The notes under the pieces are model-generated. The model ran no database searches. It was given only the letters and a program-made list of their open reading frames with translations, and was not told the origin of the DNA. From an uncultured Victivallales bacterium (GTDB taxonomy: Bacteria; Verrucomicrobiota; Lentisphaeria; Victivallales; UBA1829), in contig CAKUJH010000018.1 of NCBI GenBank assembly GCA_934661375.1, positions 1-64,000 of the forward strand: DNA of 64,000 bases. The letters run 5' to 3'. How positions within the stretch are numbered: position 1 is the stretch's first letter; each line of letters begins with the position of its first letter. Of this stretch, positions 1 through 8,740 are shown piece after piece. The translations under genes were made by a program, and so were the position numbers.

Positions 1-2
1 GA

Positions 3-23
3 AAAATCTCATTCGGAGATTTT
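3..23 (+). terminator. Hairpin at window start, possible terminator of an upstream gene
   Basis: AAAATCTC and GAGATTTT form a perfect 8-bp stem around the 5-nt loop ATTCG. No real T-run follows beyond the stem's own TTTT, so it could equally be an operator or RNA structure ahead of the prepilin gene. The gene it would terminate lies outside the window. Confidence 0.3.
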
Positions 24-101
24 CAAACAGAAACAATCGGAATTTCTGTCAAAAAGATATTGATAGAGGTTCCCTAAAAAAAGGATTTAAAGGAGGTTGT
101 T

Positions 102-854
102 ATGATTTCAGAGGAACAGAAGAAAACAGTTTTCGCCCATACTCGGAGATTCACACTTATCGAACTTCTCGTGGTAATTGCGATCATTGCGATTCTGGCG
201 GGAATACTGCTTCCCGCACTTCAGAAAGCACGCGACAAGGCACGGGATCTTACTTGTATGAACAATTTGAAACAGATAGGATTGGCAGGCAGTTTCTACT
301 GCAATGACAATAATGAAGAATTCCCGACGGCATCCCATCTGGCAATAACGGGAACCGTCAACAAATATTGGTTTCAGAAATTTGAAACTTATGTCAAAAA
401 CGAAAAAATCTACCAATGCCCCCGCGGACCGAATTATCTGAATCCGCTTTTGAGCTGGGTCAAATTTACAAGCGGCAACTATTATCCCTGTGTTTACGGG
501 ATGAATTTTTATTTGAATTTGGTACCGGGAGATCCCGGAATCAATCATCCCTACAAACGGACCCGCGTAAAAAACAGCTCCGGCACTCCCTATTTCTGGG
601 ACATGAATTTCCATTGGGAGGGGCAATACGGTTCCTTCTATAATTTCCGCAACAACAATGTAGTGAATTGCTCGGCGGAGGCATATTACCAGGACCGGAC
701 GAAACGAAGTACCTATTTCGGAGCCTGGCATAACCGTTCCGGCAATGTCGCGTATGTGGACGGGCATGTCGGAAACCTTAACTATACTGAAGTCTGCCGG
801 ATCGGTGCGACCTTCGGCAAATCCATTTCATTTATTACCGAAGGGACCTACTGA
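102..854 (+). CDS. Prepilin-type N-terminal cleavage/methylation domain protein (H-x9-DG family)
   Basis: This is a 250-aa type II secretion/type IV pilus pseudopilin-like protein. Residues 17-32 read FTLIELLVVIAIIAIL, with Phe17 and Glu21 at the expected +1 and +5 positions, but the usual -1 Gly is Arg16. The hydrophobic helix would anchor the protein in the inner membrane until processing by a prepilin peptidase. The globular part ends in H-x9-DG (HNRSGNVAYVDG), a signature of the large DUF1559-like pseudopilin family that is expanded in Lentisphaerota and Planctomycetota. A strong AGGAGG at 91-96 fixes the start. The stop overlaps the next start (TGATG), suggesting translational coupling to the secreted enzyme gene. 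Family membership is clear from sequence. A role in displaying or secreting the neighbouring enzymes is inference. Confidence 0.9.
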   Translation: MISEEQKKTVFAHTRRFTLIELLVVIAIIAILAGILLPALQKARDKARDLTCMNNLKQIGLAGSFYCNDNNEEFPTASHLAITGTVNKYWFQKFETYVKNEKIYQCPRGPNYLNPLLSWVKFTSGNYYPCVYGMNFYLNLVPGDPGINHPYKRTRVKNSSGTPYFWDMNFHWEGQYGSFYNFRNNNVVNCSAEAYYQDRTKRSTYFGAWHNRSGNVAYVDGHVGNLNYTEVCRIGATFGKSISFITEGTY

Positions 855-3800
855 TGAAAACGGTTCTTCTTCTTTGTCTGTCGACACTTGCGGTCTCTCT
901 TTTCGCACTGCCGCCGAAAGCAGTCATGCCATTATCTCAGGATGGACCGGTCATTGACGGTGTCATCAATCCCGGAGAATGGCGGAACAGTCTGCGGATC
1001 GGCGGTTTTCTGCGTCCTTCGCCGGAAGCTCTGCTGATTGCGGGCGGGGACGGATTCGTCAACTTCGCCTGCGACGGCAAATTTCTGTATGTGGCGTTTC
1101 GCACTCCGGCAAAAAACTTTGATCCGGGCGGAGGATTGAAAACCGATGCGCAAGACCGGGATTCAGCCGTTTACGAGGATGATTCCGTGGAGCTGCTGCT
1201 GATTCCGGATACTGCGCAGGACAAAATGATGTATCAGTTCATCTTCAACGGGAACGGCGTCGTTTTCGACCGTGCCTGTGACCGGAACGGAGCCTGGAAC
1301 GTGAAATGGAATTGTCCGGGACTCAAGGTCGCCAGTGTGGTGAAAAGCGGCTGGTGGGAACTGGAGGCCGCCATTCCGCTGGCAGCGGTGAATCTGCCGA
1401 AGAAAAGCATCCGTTTGAACGCCTGCCGCAATATTGCCGGAGACGGGCCCTCCGCCCTCGTCGCCACCACGGATTATTTCTCGCCCGGCACCATGTTTGA
1501 ACTGGAATGGCGCAAAGGTATCCCCGCGGTTCAGATGAACGCGGTTGGAACTCCCGCGGACGGGCAATGGAATCCGGAGATTGTGATCGGCGCGGCGCCG
1601 GAAGGGAAAACAGTTTTTGCGGATATGGAGATCCGGGAATACAAAGACGGCAATCAGAACGGAGAATGCGTATTCCGGGACTCAAAAACACTCAAGAGCG
1701 GACAGCGGCTGACCGGACGTTATGACACCTTGTCCCGGGAATCGCATTCCATCGAAATCAATGTACGCGACGGGGATACCGGGGAATTCCTGCTGTCCCG
1801 GCATTTCTATGGAAGACGCGGAGCCAGAACCGAAGGAATTCCTCCGTTCTGTGAATTTGACCTGCCCGGCATCGGTTCCGGCATGGTGTTCTATTATCCG
1901 GGAAAGAACCAGGCGCGCTTCTGCGTGGAACCGTCTCCGAAATCAAAGATCCGCGCGATCAAACTGATGATCGGAGGAAAAGAGATTCTTCTGAAGCGGA
2001 AAAATGGAACGTTTTCCGCTGTGGGTCCCACTCCGCCAACCGCGGAGAGCCATCCCGCGGATCTCCGAGTAACGTTTGGAGACGGGACGGAACGGACCAT
2101 TCCGAAGGCATTCTCGCTGGAAAAGAAACACTTTGTCTGGGAAAACAATTCCCTCGGCAAAGATCCGATTGTCATTCCGCCGTTCCAACCGGTGCGTGCG
2201 GAGGGCAATGTGCTGAAAGTGATTCTGAGGGATTACGCAATGTCCGCCTCCGGACTGCCGCGCTCCATCCGTGCTCTGGAGCGGGAAATTCTCGCCGGAG
2301 AAGCTTATTATGAATTGACAGCAGATGGAAAAACCATGCGTTTTTCCGGGAAACAGCCGTCGGTCCGCGTGACGGAGAACGGATGTTCCGCGGAAATTCT
2401 GGCAGCCTCTTACGCTCCGAACGGGATGGAGCTGAAAAGCAGGGGGCGTTTTGAGTATGACGGTTTTCTCTGGAATGAACTTCGGCTGAATCATACGGCG
2501 GGAAAAAAGATCGAACGCTTCACGCTGGTCATTCCCTTCAAAAACAGCGAAGCTCCGCTCTATCATGCTGCCACGGCGGATTCCATCCGCTTCAATCCGA
2601 CTGGAGCTTTGCCGCAAGGGGAAGGCGTCATCTGGAGCGGCGACAAGCTGTATCGGAAATCAATTTTTCTTGATAAAATGCAGGCTCCCCAGGCGGTTCC
2701 CTATCTCTGGCTCGGAGCGGAACGGCGCGGACTGGCATGGTTCATCAACAATACTGCCGGCATGAAGCTCGACCCGGAGAAACCGTCGGTCCGGATTGTC
2801 CGCAGAAATGAACTTCTGCGTCTGGAAATTGATTTTATCAACCGTCCGGTGCGTTTGCGCGAAGGACATCCGCTGGCATTCGGATTGCAGGCGACGCCGG
2901 TCAAAATGCCGGATCCCGCTCTGCGGCGCCATTTTCAGTCCGCATATCCGGAACATCCGAAAAACATGGTCACCCGCATGGAAATCTATGAATGCAGCGG
3001 CGGATATTTCAACCGCTGGTCGCGTCATCCCTGGAAAGATGACTGGGAACTGTTTGAACAGGGATACGCTCTGGCCAACAGCGGAAAAGGAGTGGAAGCA
3101 TTCCGGCAGGCCGGCGAAAAATGGCGGGAGCAATATGATTCCGATCTGGCGCAATACTGCGGCAGACTCCAGAACATCGGACAGGAAACTTATCTGCAGT
3201 GGTTCCTGCGCGGGATGCGGGAAACATCCTCGCTGATGATGCGGATTCAGGAACCTGTTTATCCGTTCAAATATTCCGATCCGACCCTCACCTGGGAAAA
3301 AGACGATGCCGTGCAGTATTTCAAATCGGAATGGATTTCCCGATCCTGCGGCTATATCGGCGCCATCCGCGCCTTCCTGACGCCGTCGTATATGAATTTC
3401 ATTCTCCATTACAGCCATGAGGAATTGAAACGCGGACTCAAGGGCGTCTATTTCGACGATATGTTCCCCATGACCTGTCGGAATGCCGATACTTGTGCTG
3501 AAACCGATGAAAACGGTCTGATCCACGGAAATTACGGCATTCTGGAAATGCGTGAACTGGTGAAACGGACGGCGGTCATGCAGCATAAGATGGGAATTTC
3601 GCCCCGCCTGCTCCAGATCCATATGACGAATTGTCTGCTGGTTCCCTGTTTCTCGTTTGCCACCAGTCTGCTGTCATGGGAAGATCATTTCGGAGAAGAC
3701 GAATTCCAGAAACGCTACCCTGTCGATTATATCCGGGCGGAATCTCTGGGCTCGCAGGTCGGCGCCGAATCCGTGGCCCTGGACGGCATTTACCGCCGCC

Positions 3801-4258
3801 AAACAGCACCGGAAAAATGGATGGAGCGCTTTGCATTCCTGACCCGGACTCAGCAGGCTCTGCTGCTGCCCGCCGGCGTCAAGACCTGGCGCAGACTCTG
3901 CTCTCCGGAGGTGGGCGTTCACAAGGATACCCTGTTTGGAATTCTGGATGTTCTCGGAGATTTCGAAACCTGGGCGGAAGACTGCCGTTTTGTGCCGTTC
4001 TATGAAGATGACGGACTCATCTCCGGAGCGCCGGATGACGTTCTGCTGGCGTCCTATCGGCGTCCCGGCAAGGTTCTTGTGATTCTCGGCAACCGCAACG
4101 ATAAACGGAAAACATTCAAGCTGTCGGCGGATCTGAAACAGCTTGGACTGCCTCCGGACAGCCGCTTCATCAACACCGAAACAGGCAAACCGCTGCCGGA
4201 TGCACAAGTTACGCTCGAGGGCTGTGATCTGTCCATGATTCTGATTGTCAAACCATGA
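854..4258 (+). CDS. Secreted multidomain protein: CBM9-like domain plus glycoside-hydrolase-like TIM barrel
   Basis: This is an 1134-aa protein with a signal peptide (MKTVLLLCLSTLAVSLFALP). Residues about 30-205 resemble the CBM9-like sugar-binding fold seen in xylanase-associated proteins (start DGVINPGEW, later DDSVELLL). The middle is beta-rich. Residues about 680-1090 look like a (beta/alpha)8 hydrolase of the DUF6067 / GH-D-like kind, with GVYFDDMFP placing an acidic pair at Asp868-Asp869, a typical position for a catalytic Asp on a strand end. The C-terminal 50 residues look like a beta-sandwich. I do not recognise a characterised family with certainty, so the substrate is unknown; the neighbours suggest a galactose-containing glycan. 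The start overlaps the prepilin stop by one base. It could be a non-catalytic binding protein if the Asp pair is not an active site. Confidence 0.75.
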   Translation: MKTVLLLCLSTLAVSLFALPPKAVMPLSQDGPVIDGVINPGEWRNSLRIGGFLRPSPEALLIAGGDGFVNFACDGKFLYVAFRTPAKNFDPGGGLKTDAQDRDSAVYEDDSVELLLIPDTAQDKMMYQFIFNGNGVVFDRACDRNGAWNVKWNCPGLKVASVVKSGWWELEAAIPLAAVNLPKKSIRLNACRNIAGDGPSALVATTDYFSPGTMFELEWRKGIPAVQMNAVGTPADGQWNPEIVIGAAPEGKTVFADMEIREYKDGNQNGECVFRDSKTLKSGQRLTGRYDTLSRESHSIEINVRDGDTGEFLLSRHFYGRRGARTEGIPPFCEFDLPGIGSGMVFYYPGKNQARFCVEPSPKSKIRAIKLMIGGKEILLKRKNGTFSAVGPTPPTAESHPADLRVTFGDGTERTIPKAFSLEKKHFVWENNSLGKDPIVIPPFQPVRAEGNVLKVILRDYAMSASGLPRSIRALEREILAGEAYYELTADGKTMRFSGKQPSVRVTENGCSAEILAASYAPNGMELKSRGRFEYDGFLWNELRLNHTAGKKIERFTLVIPFKNSEAPLYHAATADSIRFNPTGALPQGEGVIWSGDKLYRKSIFLDKMQAPQAVPYLWLGAERRGLAWFINNTAGMKLDPEKPSVRIVRRNELLRLEIDFINRPVRLREGHPLAFGLQATPVKMPDPALRRHFQSAYPEHPKNMVTRMEIYECSGGYFNRWSRHPWKDDWELFEQGYALANSGKGVEAFRQAGEKWREQYDSDLAQYCGRLQNIGQETYLQWFLRGMRETSSLMMRIQEPVYPFKYSDPTLTWEKDDAVQYFKSEWISRSCGYIGAIRAFLTPSYMNFILHYSHEELKRGLKGVYFDDMFPMTCRNADTCAETDENGLIHGNYGILEMRELVKRTAVMQHKMGISPRLLQIHMTNCLLVPCFSFATSLLSWEDHFGEDEFQKRYPVDYIRAESLGSQVGAESVALDGIYRRQTAPEKWMERFAFLTRTQQALLLPAGVKTWRRLCSPEVGVHKDTLFGILDVLGDFETWAEDCRFVPFYEDDGLISGAPDDVLLASYRRPGKVLVILGNRNDKRKTFKLSADLKQLGLPPDSRFINTETGKPLPDAQVTLEGCDLSMILIVKP

Positions 4259-4292
4259 ACCTGCGATAATTTTATGCAACAGGAGATTTTCA

Positions 4293-4814
4293 ATGAAAAA
4301 AACCGTAATATCCGCATTCTGCGCAGCTGCCGTCCTGACGGCTTTTGCCGAAGAAGTGAAAATCGACAACCGTTTTCTTTCCGACGGGAAACAGAGCGTA
4401 AAAGGCTGGCTGTATAATAACGCCGCCGAGTTCAAGCCGTTTGGCGATGTGCTTCCGGTCATGAACGGCGGACAGGCTGGTGTCCGGCTGGTGTCCAAGG
4501 GAAAATACACTGCGATTTATCTGGAGAATCAGATTCCTGCCGTTAAGGGGGATATCCTGAAATTTTCGTTCCGGATTCAGGGAACGGGACGCTACGGCAT
4601 CGGCATTTACCAGTATGGTTCGAAGGCAAAATGGCAGTGGCGCGGTGCATCCATCAAATACGGAAATGCAAATTATACATCCCCGGTTCCTGTCGATTTT
4701 GAAGTTCCGGTCAATGCAGAAGATACAAAGAATGTGTGTCCGGTTCTGATTGCGGACGCCAATGCAGATATTTCATTTTTCGGACTGAAAATTGAAAAGA
4801 ATCCGAAGAAATGA
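4293..4814 (+). CDS. Small secreted protein, possible carbohydrate-binding beta-sandwich
   Basis: This is a 173-aa protein with a signal peptide (MKKTVISAFCAAAVLTAFAEE). The start at 4293 is preferred over an in-frame upstream start at 4245, because AGGAG lies at 4281-4285 and the signal sequence begins here. The mature part is beta-rich, with aromatic and glycine-rich segments (KAKWQWRGASIKYG) and an ending, ISFFGLKIEKN, typical of jelly-roll carbohydrate-binding modules in PVC genomes. No catalytic motif is visible. It lies between the CBM9-like protein and a GH35 gene, 34 bp after the former and 15 bp before the latter, so it is probably co-transcribed. Function is unknown; glycan binding is inference. 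Confidence 0.7.
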   Translation: MKKTVISAFCAAAVLTAFAEEVKIDNRFLSDGKQSVKGWLYNNAAEFKPFGDVLPVMNGGQAGVRLVSKGKYTAIYLENQIPAVKGDILKFSFRIQGTGRYGIGIYQYGSKAKWQWRGASIKYGNANYTSPVPVDFEVPVNAEDTKNVCPVLIADANADISFFGLKIEKNPKK

Positions 4815-4829
4815 GTCGGAAAGCGCAAT

Positions 4830-6608
4830 ATGATGTCTGTATCTGAAAAAATGCCGAAACAGATCCTCTCGGGAGCGCTTCATTATTTTCGTGTGCATCC
4901 GGGACTGTGGGACGACCGCCTTGCAAAAGCGGTCGCGATGGGATTGAACACCATCGAAACCTATATCCCGTGGAATCTCCACGAGCCGCACCGAGGCGAA
5001 TTCGTTTTCGACGGGATTTGCGATTTGGAAACATTTCTCCGCAAAGCGGCCGGACACGGTCTGTTTGTGATTGTCCGCCCGGGGCCCTATATCTGTGCGG
5101 AATGGGATAACGGCGGGTTTCCCGGCTGGCTGCTGAATGTTCCGGGAGTCGAACTCCGACGGAGGAACCGCCCTTATCTGGATGCGGTCACGGATTATTT
5201 CAAGGTTCTGCTGCCGAAGCTGGTTCCGTTTCAGATCACAAGCGGCGGTCCTCTCCTCATGATGCAGATTGAAAATGAGTATGGTTCCTTTGGAAATGAT
5301 CATGACTATCTGCGTTTTCTGCAGGACCTCTACCGGGAGTCGGGGATTGACGTCCCCTGTTTCACCAGTGACGGCCCTTATGGGCATTATCCGGTCGGAG
5401 GAGCCTTGGAGGGCGCGTTGCTGACCGTGAATTTCGGCACACGAAGCCGGGAAGCGTTTCAGTCTGCCCGGAAACTCCGTCCGGAGGAACCGGATTTCTG
5501 TATGGAGTTCTGGGATGGATGGTTTGACCACTGGGGAGAAAAACACCAGCATCGTCCTGCGGCGGACGGCGGAGATTCCTTTGCCGCGGAATATGAAAGC
5601 ATGGTTTCGCATGGGGCCCATGTGAATCTGTATATGTTCCACGGAGGGACAAACTTCGGATTCACGGCGGGAGCCAACGGCAATTTCCGGGAGGATTATG
5701 CTCCGGTTGTCACCAGTTACGATTACGACTGCCCGCTGTCCGAGTGCGGCGATCCTACGGAAAAATTTCTGGAATGCCAGCGGATTCTGAAAAAATATAC
5801 CGGGAATCCAAAGATTCAGCCGGTCCCCCCTGCCCCGAAAATCGTTCCGCCGCCGGTCCGTCTGACCGGGCAGTGCCGTTTCCGGGAACATCCGGAAATT
5901 TTTTCCCGGAAACACGGCAAGTCCGTCACGCCGCCGACGCTGGAGGCGCTTGGAGAAAATTTCGGATTTGTCTATTACAAAACCCGGATTGATCCTTTCG
6001 AGGGCAAAGCGGTTCTGCGTCTTTTTGAAGTGAACGATTATGCCCAGGTCTGGCTGGACGGACGTTATCTCGGACACCGTTTCCGCGATTCGGGAAAAGA
6101 TGGATTTTGTCTGGAAGGACGTCCCGAAGGTTCTCTGCTGGAAATCCTGACGGAAAATATGGGACGGATCAACTACGGTCCTTATGTGGGGCGCGATCCG
6201 AAAGGAATTGCGGGAGCAGTCTGCCTGGATTTTCAACAGCTCTTCCATTGGGAGTATGATCTGGTTCCGCTCGCCTCCGTGGACAGCATTCCTTTCACCG
6301 ACCTGACGGACCGGACGGATCCGGCTTCGTTTTATTCCGGGACATTTGAACTGGAGGAAACGGGGGAGGCTTTTCTGATGCGTCCGGGACGCAAAGGATG
6401 TGTATGGATCAACGGATTTCCGTTGGGAAGATACTGGGAAGCGGGGCCGACGGAAACCCTTTATGTTCCATCGGCTATTTTGAAGAAGGGTGTCAATCAT
6501 ATGATTCTGTTTGAACAGGAGGGGTTGCTTTCGGAAGATCTTTGCTTCTCTCCGCAACCCCGGCTTGGTGAACTGGAACAAGGACGTAAGCAGGAGAGCA
6601 AAGAATGA
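4830..6608 (+). CDS. GH35 beta-galactosidase
   Basis: This is a 592-aa enzyme that should hydrolyse terminal beta-linked galactose. The N-terminal TIM barrel carries hallmark GH35 strings: SGALHYFRVHPGLWDDRL, TYIPWNLHEP and RPGPYICAEWDNGGFPGWLL. The expected acid/base is Glu150 in QIENEYGSFG and the nucleophile is Glu226 in CMEFWDGWFDHWG. The C-terminal beta domains (about 380-590) include GRYWEAGPTETLYVP, seen in GH35 jelly-roll domains. No signal peptide is visible, so the enzyme is probably cytoplasmic, in contrast to the two upstream secreted proteins. Met1 or Met2 could be the start. The stop overlaps the next gene (ATGA at 6605-6608), indicating translational coupling with the GH42 gene. 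Family is secure; linkage preference is not visible. Confidence 0.93.
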   Translation: MMSVSEKMPKQILSGALHYFRVHPGLWDDRLAKAVAMGLNTIETYIPWNLHEPHRGEFVFDGICDLETFLRKAAGHGLFVIVRPGPYICAEWDNGGFPGWLLNVPGVELRRRNRPYLDAVTDYFKVLLPKLVPFQITSGGPLLMMQIENEYGSFGNDHDYLRFLQDLYRESGIDVPCFTSDGPYGHYPVGGALEGALLTVNFGTRSREAFQSARKLRPEEPDFCMEFWDGWFDHWGEKHQHRPAADGGDSFAAEYESMVSHGAHVNLYMFHGGTNFGFTAGANGNFREDYAPVVTSYDYDCPLSECGDPTEKFLECQRILKKYTGNPKIQPVPPAPKIVPPPVRLTGQCRFREHPEIFSRKHGKSVTPPTLEALGENFGFVYYKTRIDPFEGKAVLRLFEVNDYAQVWLDGRYLGHRFRDSGKDGFCLEGRPEGSLLEILTENMGRINYGPYVGRDPKGIAGAVCLDFQQLFHWEYDLVPLASVDSIPFTDLTDRTDPASFYSGTFELEETGEAFLMRPGRKGCVWINGFPLGRYWEAGPTETLYVPSAILKKGVNHMILFEQEGLLSEDLCFSPQPRLGELEQGRKQESKE

Positions 6609-8737
6609 ATTCACAAAGCAAATATGGTTTTCCGTTTGGAGTTTCCTATGCGCCGTATGCAAAGTCGAAAGATTTGCCGATGTCGGAATGGGAACGTGAT
6701 TTTCAGACGATGAAACAGCTGAATTTAAATACACTGCGCGGTTTTGTCGCATGGGATCGCATTGAGATCTCCGACGGGGTGTATGACGATACCAAGCTGG
6801 ATTATCTCTTTGAACTGGCGGAACGCTTTGGGATGGACATCATTCTGAATGTCGGCGGAGCGTTCAGCAATCTCTGCGGCATCTATCCGCCGCACTGGCT
6901 GGTGCTGAGCGGAGAATGCACCGAGGTTGTCAAACTGGATCACAGTTCCTTCTACGGTCCGCGCCGTTTTCTCTGCATGGACGATCCCGTCTATCAGCAG
7001 CGCGCATTTCATTTCATAGAACGGATAGTCCGGCGCTACAAGGATCATCCCCGGCTCGCCGCGTGGAGTGTCTGGAATGAACCGCTGATCGGACATGTAT
7101 GCTGCTGCCGTCACACCATGAATCTGTTTCACGGATATCTGAAGAAAAAATATCACAACAATCTGGAAGAACTCAACCGGGGATGGGGTACGGAGTTTCC
7201 GATATCCTACCGATCCTGGGAGGAAATCGAGCCGGGAATCGAAGCCGGTTTCGGAGGCGGCTATACGGCATGCCTGGATTGGAAAAATTTCATTGAAGAA
7301 AAAATCACAAACATGGTCCGAACCGAAAACAAGCTGATCAAATCACTGGATCCGGTTCATCCGACAACGATCAATATCGTGACGCATGCGGAAACCGACC
7401 GCTTCTATCGGAACAATCTCCATGCCCTGGCTCAGTCCGTGGACATTGCCGGATATTCACATTATCTGCTGGACGACAAGCCATATCAGGCGGCCATGTC
7501 GCTGGACCGTCTGCGCTGCGCCACGCTTGCAGACAGAGGACAGTTCAATATACTGGAAACGGAGGCCGGATCCCATCAATATCTGCATCCCTGGCTTCAG
7601 GCATCGGGCGAAGGAGAATGCCGTATCAAGAATCATTGGCAATCTGTGGCACACGGTGCCCGGATGATTCTGCTCTGGAAGTTCAGCGGACGCATCTCCG
7701 ACAAACAAACAGATGAATACAATCTGACCGCCTGGGACGGCTCCATTACAGACCGTGCGCGCCGTAACGCCGTCTGCGCGGAAAATCTGAACTCGATTGC
7801 AGATCTTCTGTCCGAGCGGGAACTCCATGCGGAAATTGCAATATTCACGCCGCACGCGACCCGGATGTATGTGGAAATGGATACGGGAACTTCTTTTCTG
7901 ATGGATCGCTATACCCAGTCCATCGAAGGAGCCTACAAATATTTCTGGGATCGAAATCTGCCGGTGGATTTTCTCTGTGAACAGGATCTGACGGACGGGC
8001 GGCTGAAAAATTCCCGTTATCGTTTTCTGGTCATTCCGTTCGGAGTCGTGATTGATCCGGAATCCGCAAACAGCATTGATTCCTTTGTCCGGAACGGCGG
8101 CGTCGTTTTTGCCGACTGCGGCTGCGGAATGCAGACCATGGAATGTTGCAATCAGCGCCGGGCTCCAGGTTATGGACTTGCCGCTCTGTTCGGCGGGTAT
8201 TTCAACGATTTGCTTTCCCGTCTCGGTCATCCGCGGGAAAAGGTCCTATTCGGGGAAACGGAACTTCCGGTTACGGACGCTTTCGCCTATCTTTATCCGG
8301 ACTCAGACACTGAAATTCTGGGACGTTTTGTGCATGGAGAAGCTGCGCTGACTGGTCACAGAGCAGGAAAAGGATATGCCGTTCTATGCGGTATCAGCCC
8401 GTTCCAAAGTTATTGCAGGAATCAAACTGCCGGAATTCCGGAACTCATGAATTTTCTTCTGGAAAAAGCCGGAGTCAAACCAGCATTTGAGTTCCGGAAT
8501 GACTCGCCGGAGGCGGAAGTGGAAGTCTGCGAACTGTCTCTTGCGGAAAAATCCGCCCCCCGTTGTTTTGTGGTCATAAACCATCGGGATGAAGCGTGTT
8601 CCGGAGTATTTGTTCCTTTGGGACATGTCCCGGAAAAGCTGCATGAATTGCGTACTGGGGAGCTCCTCAATCTGCGGAACGGAGTTTGCCATCTGGAGCT
8701 ATCCCCTATGCAGACGATGATTCTTATGGAGGAATAA
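6605..8737 (+). CDS. GH42-type beta-galactosidase
   Basis: This is a 710-aa protein with the three-part GH42 layout: TIM barrel (about 1-400), a trimerisation Rossmann-like domain (about 415-630, starting ELHAEIAIFTPHATRM), and a small C-terminal beta domain. The acid/base candidate is Glu159 in AAWSVWNEPLIGH and the nucleophile candidate is Glu318 in FNILETEAGSHQYLHPW. The cysteine cluster HVCCCRH lies where many GH42 enzymes bind zinc. GH42 enzymes act mostly on short beta-galactosides and some on alpha-arabinosides, so the exact substrate is uncertain. It has no signal peptide and overlaps the GH35 gene by four bases. Confidence 0.88.
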   Translation: MNSQSKYGFPFGVSYAPYAKSKDLPMSEWERDFQTMKQLNLNTLRGFVAWDRIEISDGVYDDTKLDYLFELAERFGMDIILNVGGAFSNLCGIYPPHWLVLSGECTEVVKLDHSSFYGPRRFLCMDDPVYQQRAFHFIERIVRRYKDHPRLAAWSVWNEPLIGHVCCCRHTMNLFHGYLKKKYHNNLEELNRGWGTEFPISYRSWEEIEPGIEAGFGGGYTACLDWKNFIEEKITNMVRTENKLIKSLDPVHPTTINIVTHAETDRFYRNNLHALAQSVDIAGYSHYLLDDKPYQAAMSLDRLRCATLADRGQFNILETEAGSHQYLHPWLQASGEGECRIKNHWQSVAHGARMILLWKFSGRISDKQTDEYNLTAWDGSITDRARRNAVCAENLNSIADLLSERELHAEIAIFTPHATRMYVEMDTGTSFLMDRYTQSIEGAYKYFWDRNLPVDFLCEQDLTDGRLKNSRYRFLVIPFGVVIDPESANSIDSFVRNGGVVFADCGCGMQTMECCNQRRAPGYGLAALFGGYFNDLLSRLGHPREKVLFGETELPVTDAFAYLYPDSDTEILGRFVHGEAALTGHRAGKGYAVLCGISPFQSYCRNQTAGIPELMNFLLEKAGVKPAFEFRNDSPEAEVEVCELSLAEKSAPRCFVVINHRDEACSGVFVPLGHVPEKLHELRTGELLNLRNGVCHLELSPMQTMILMEE

Positions 8738-8740
8738 CCC

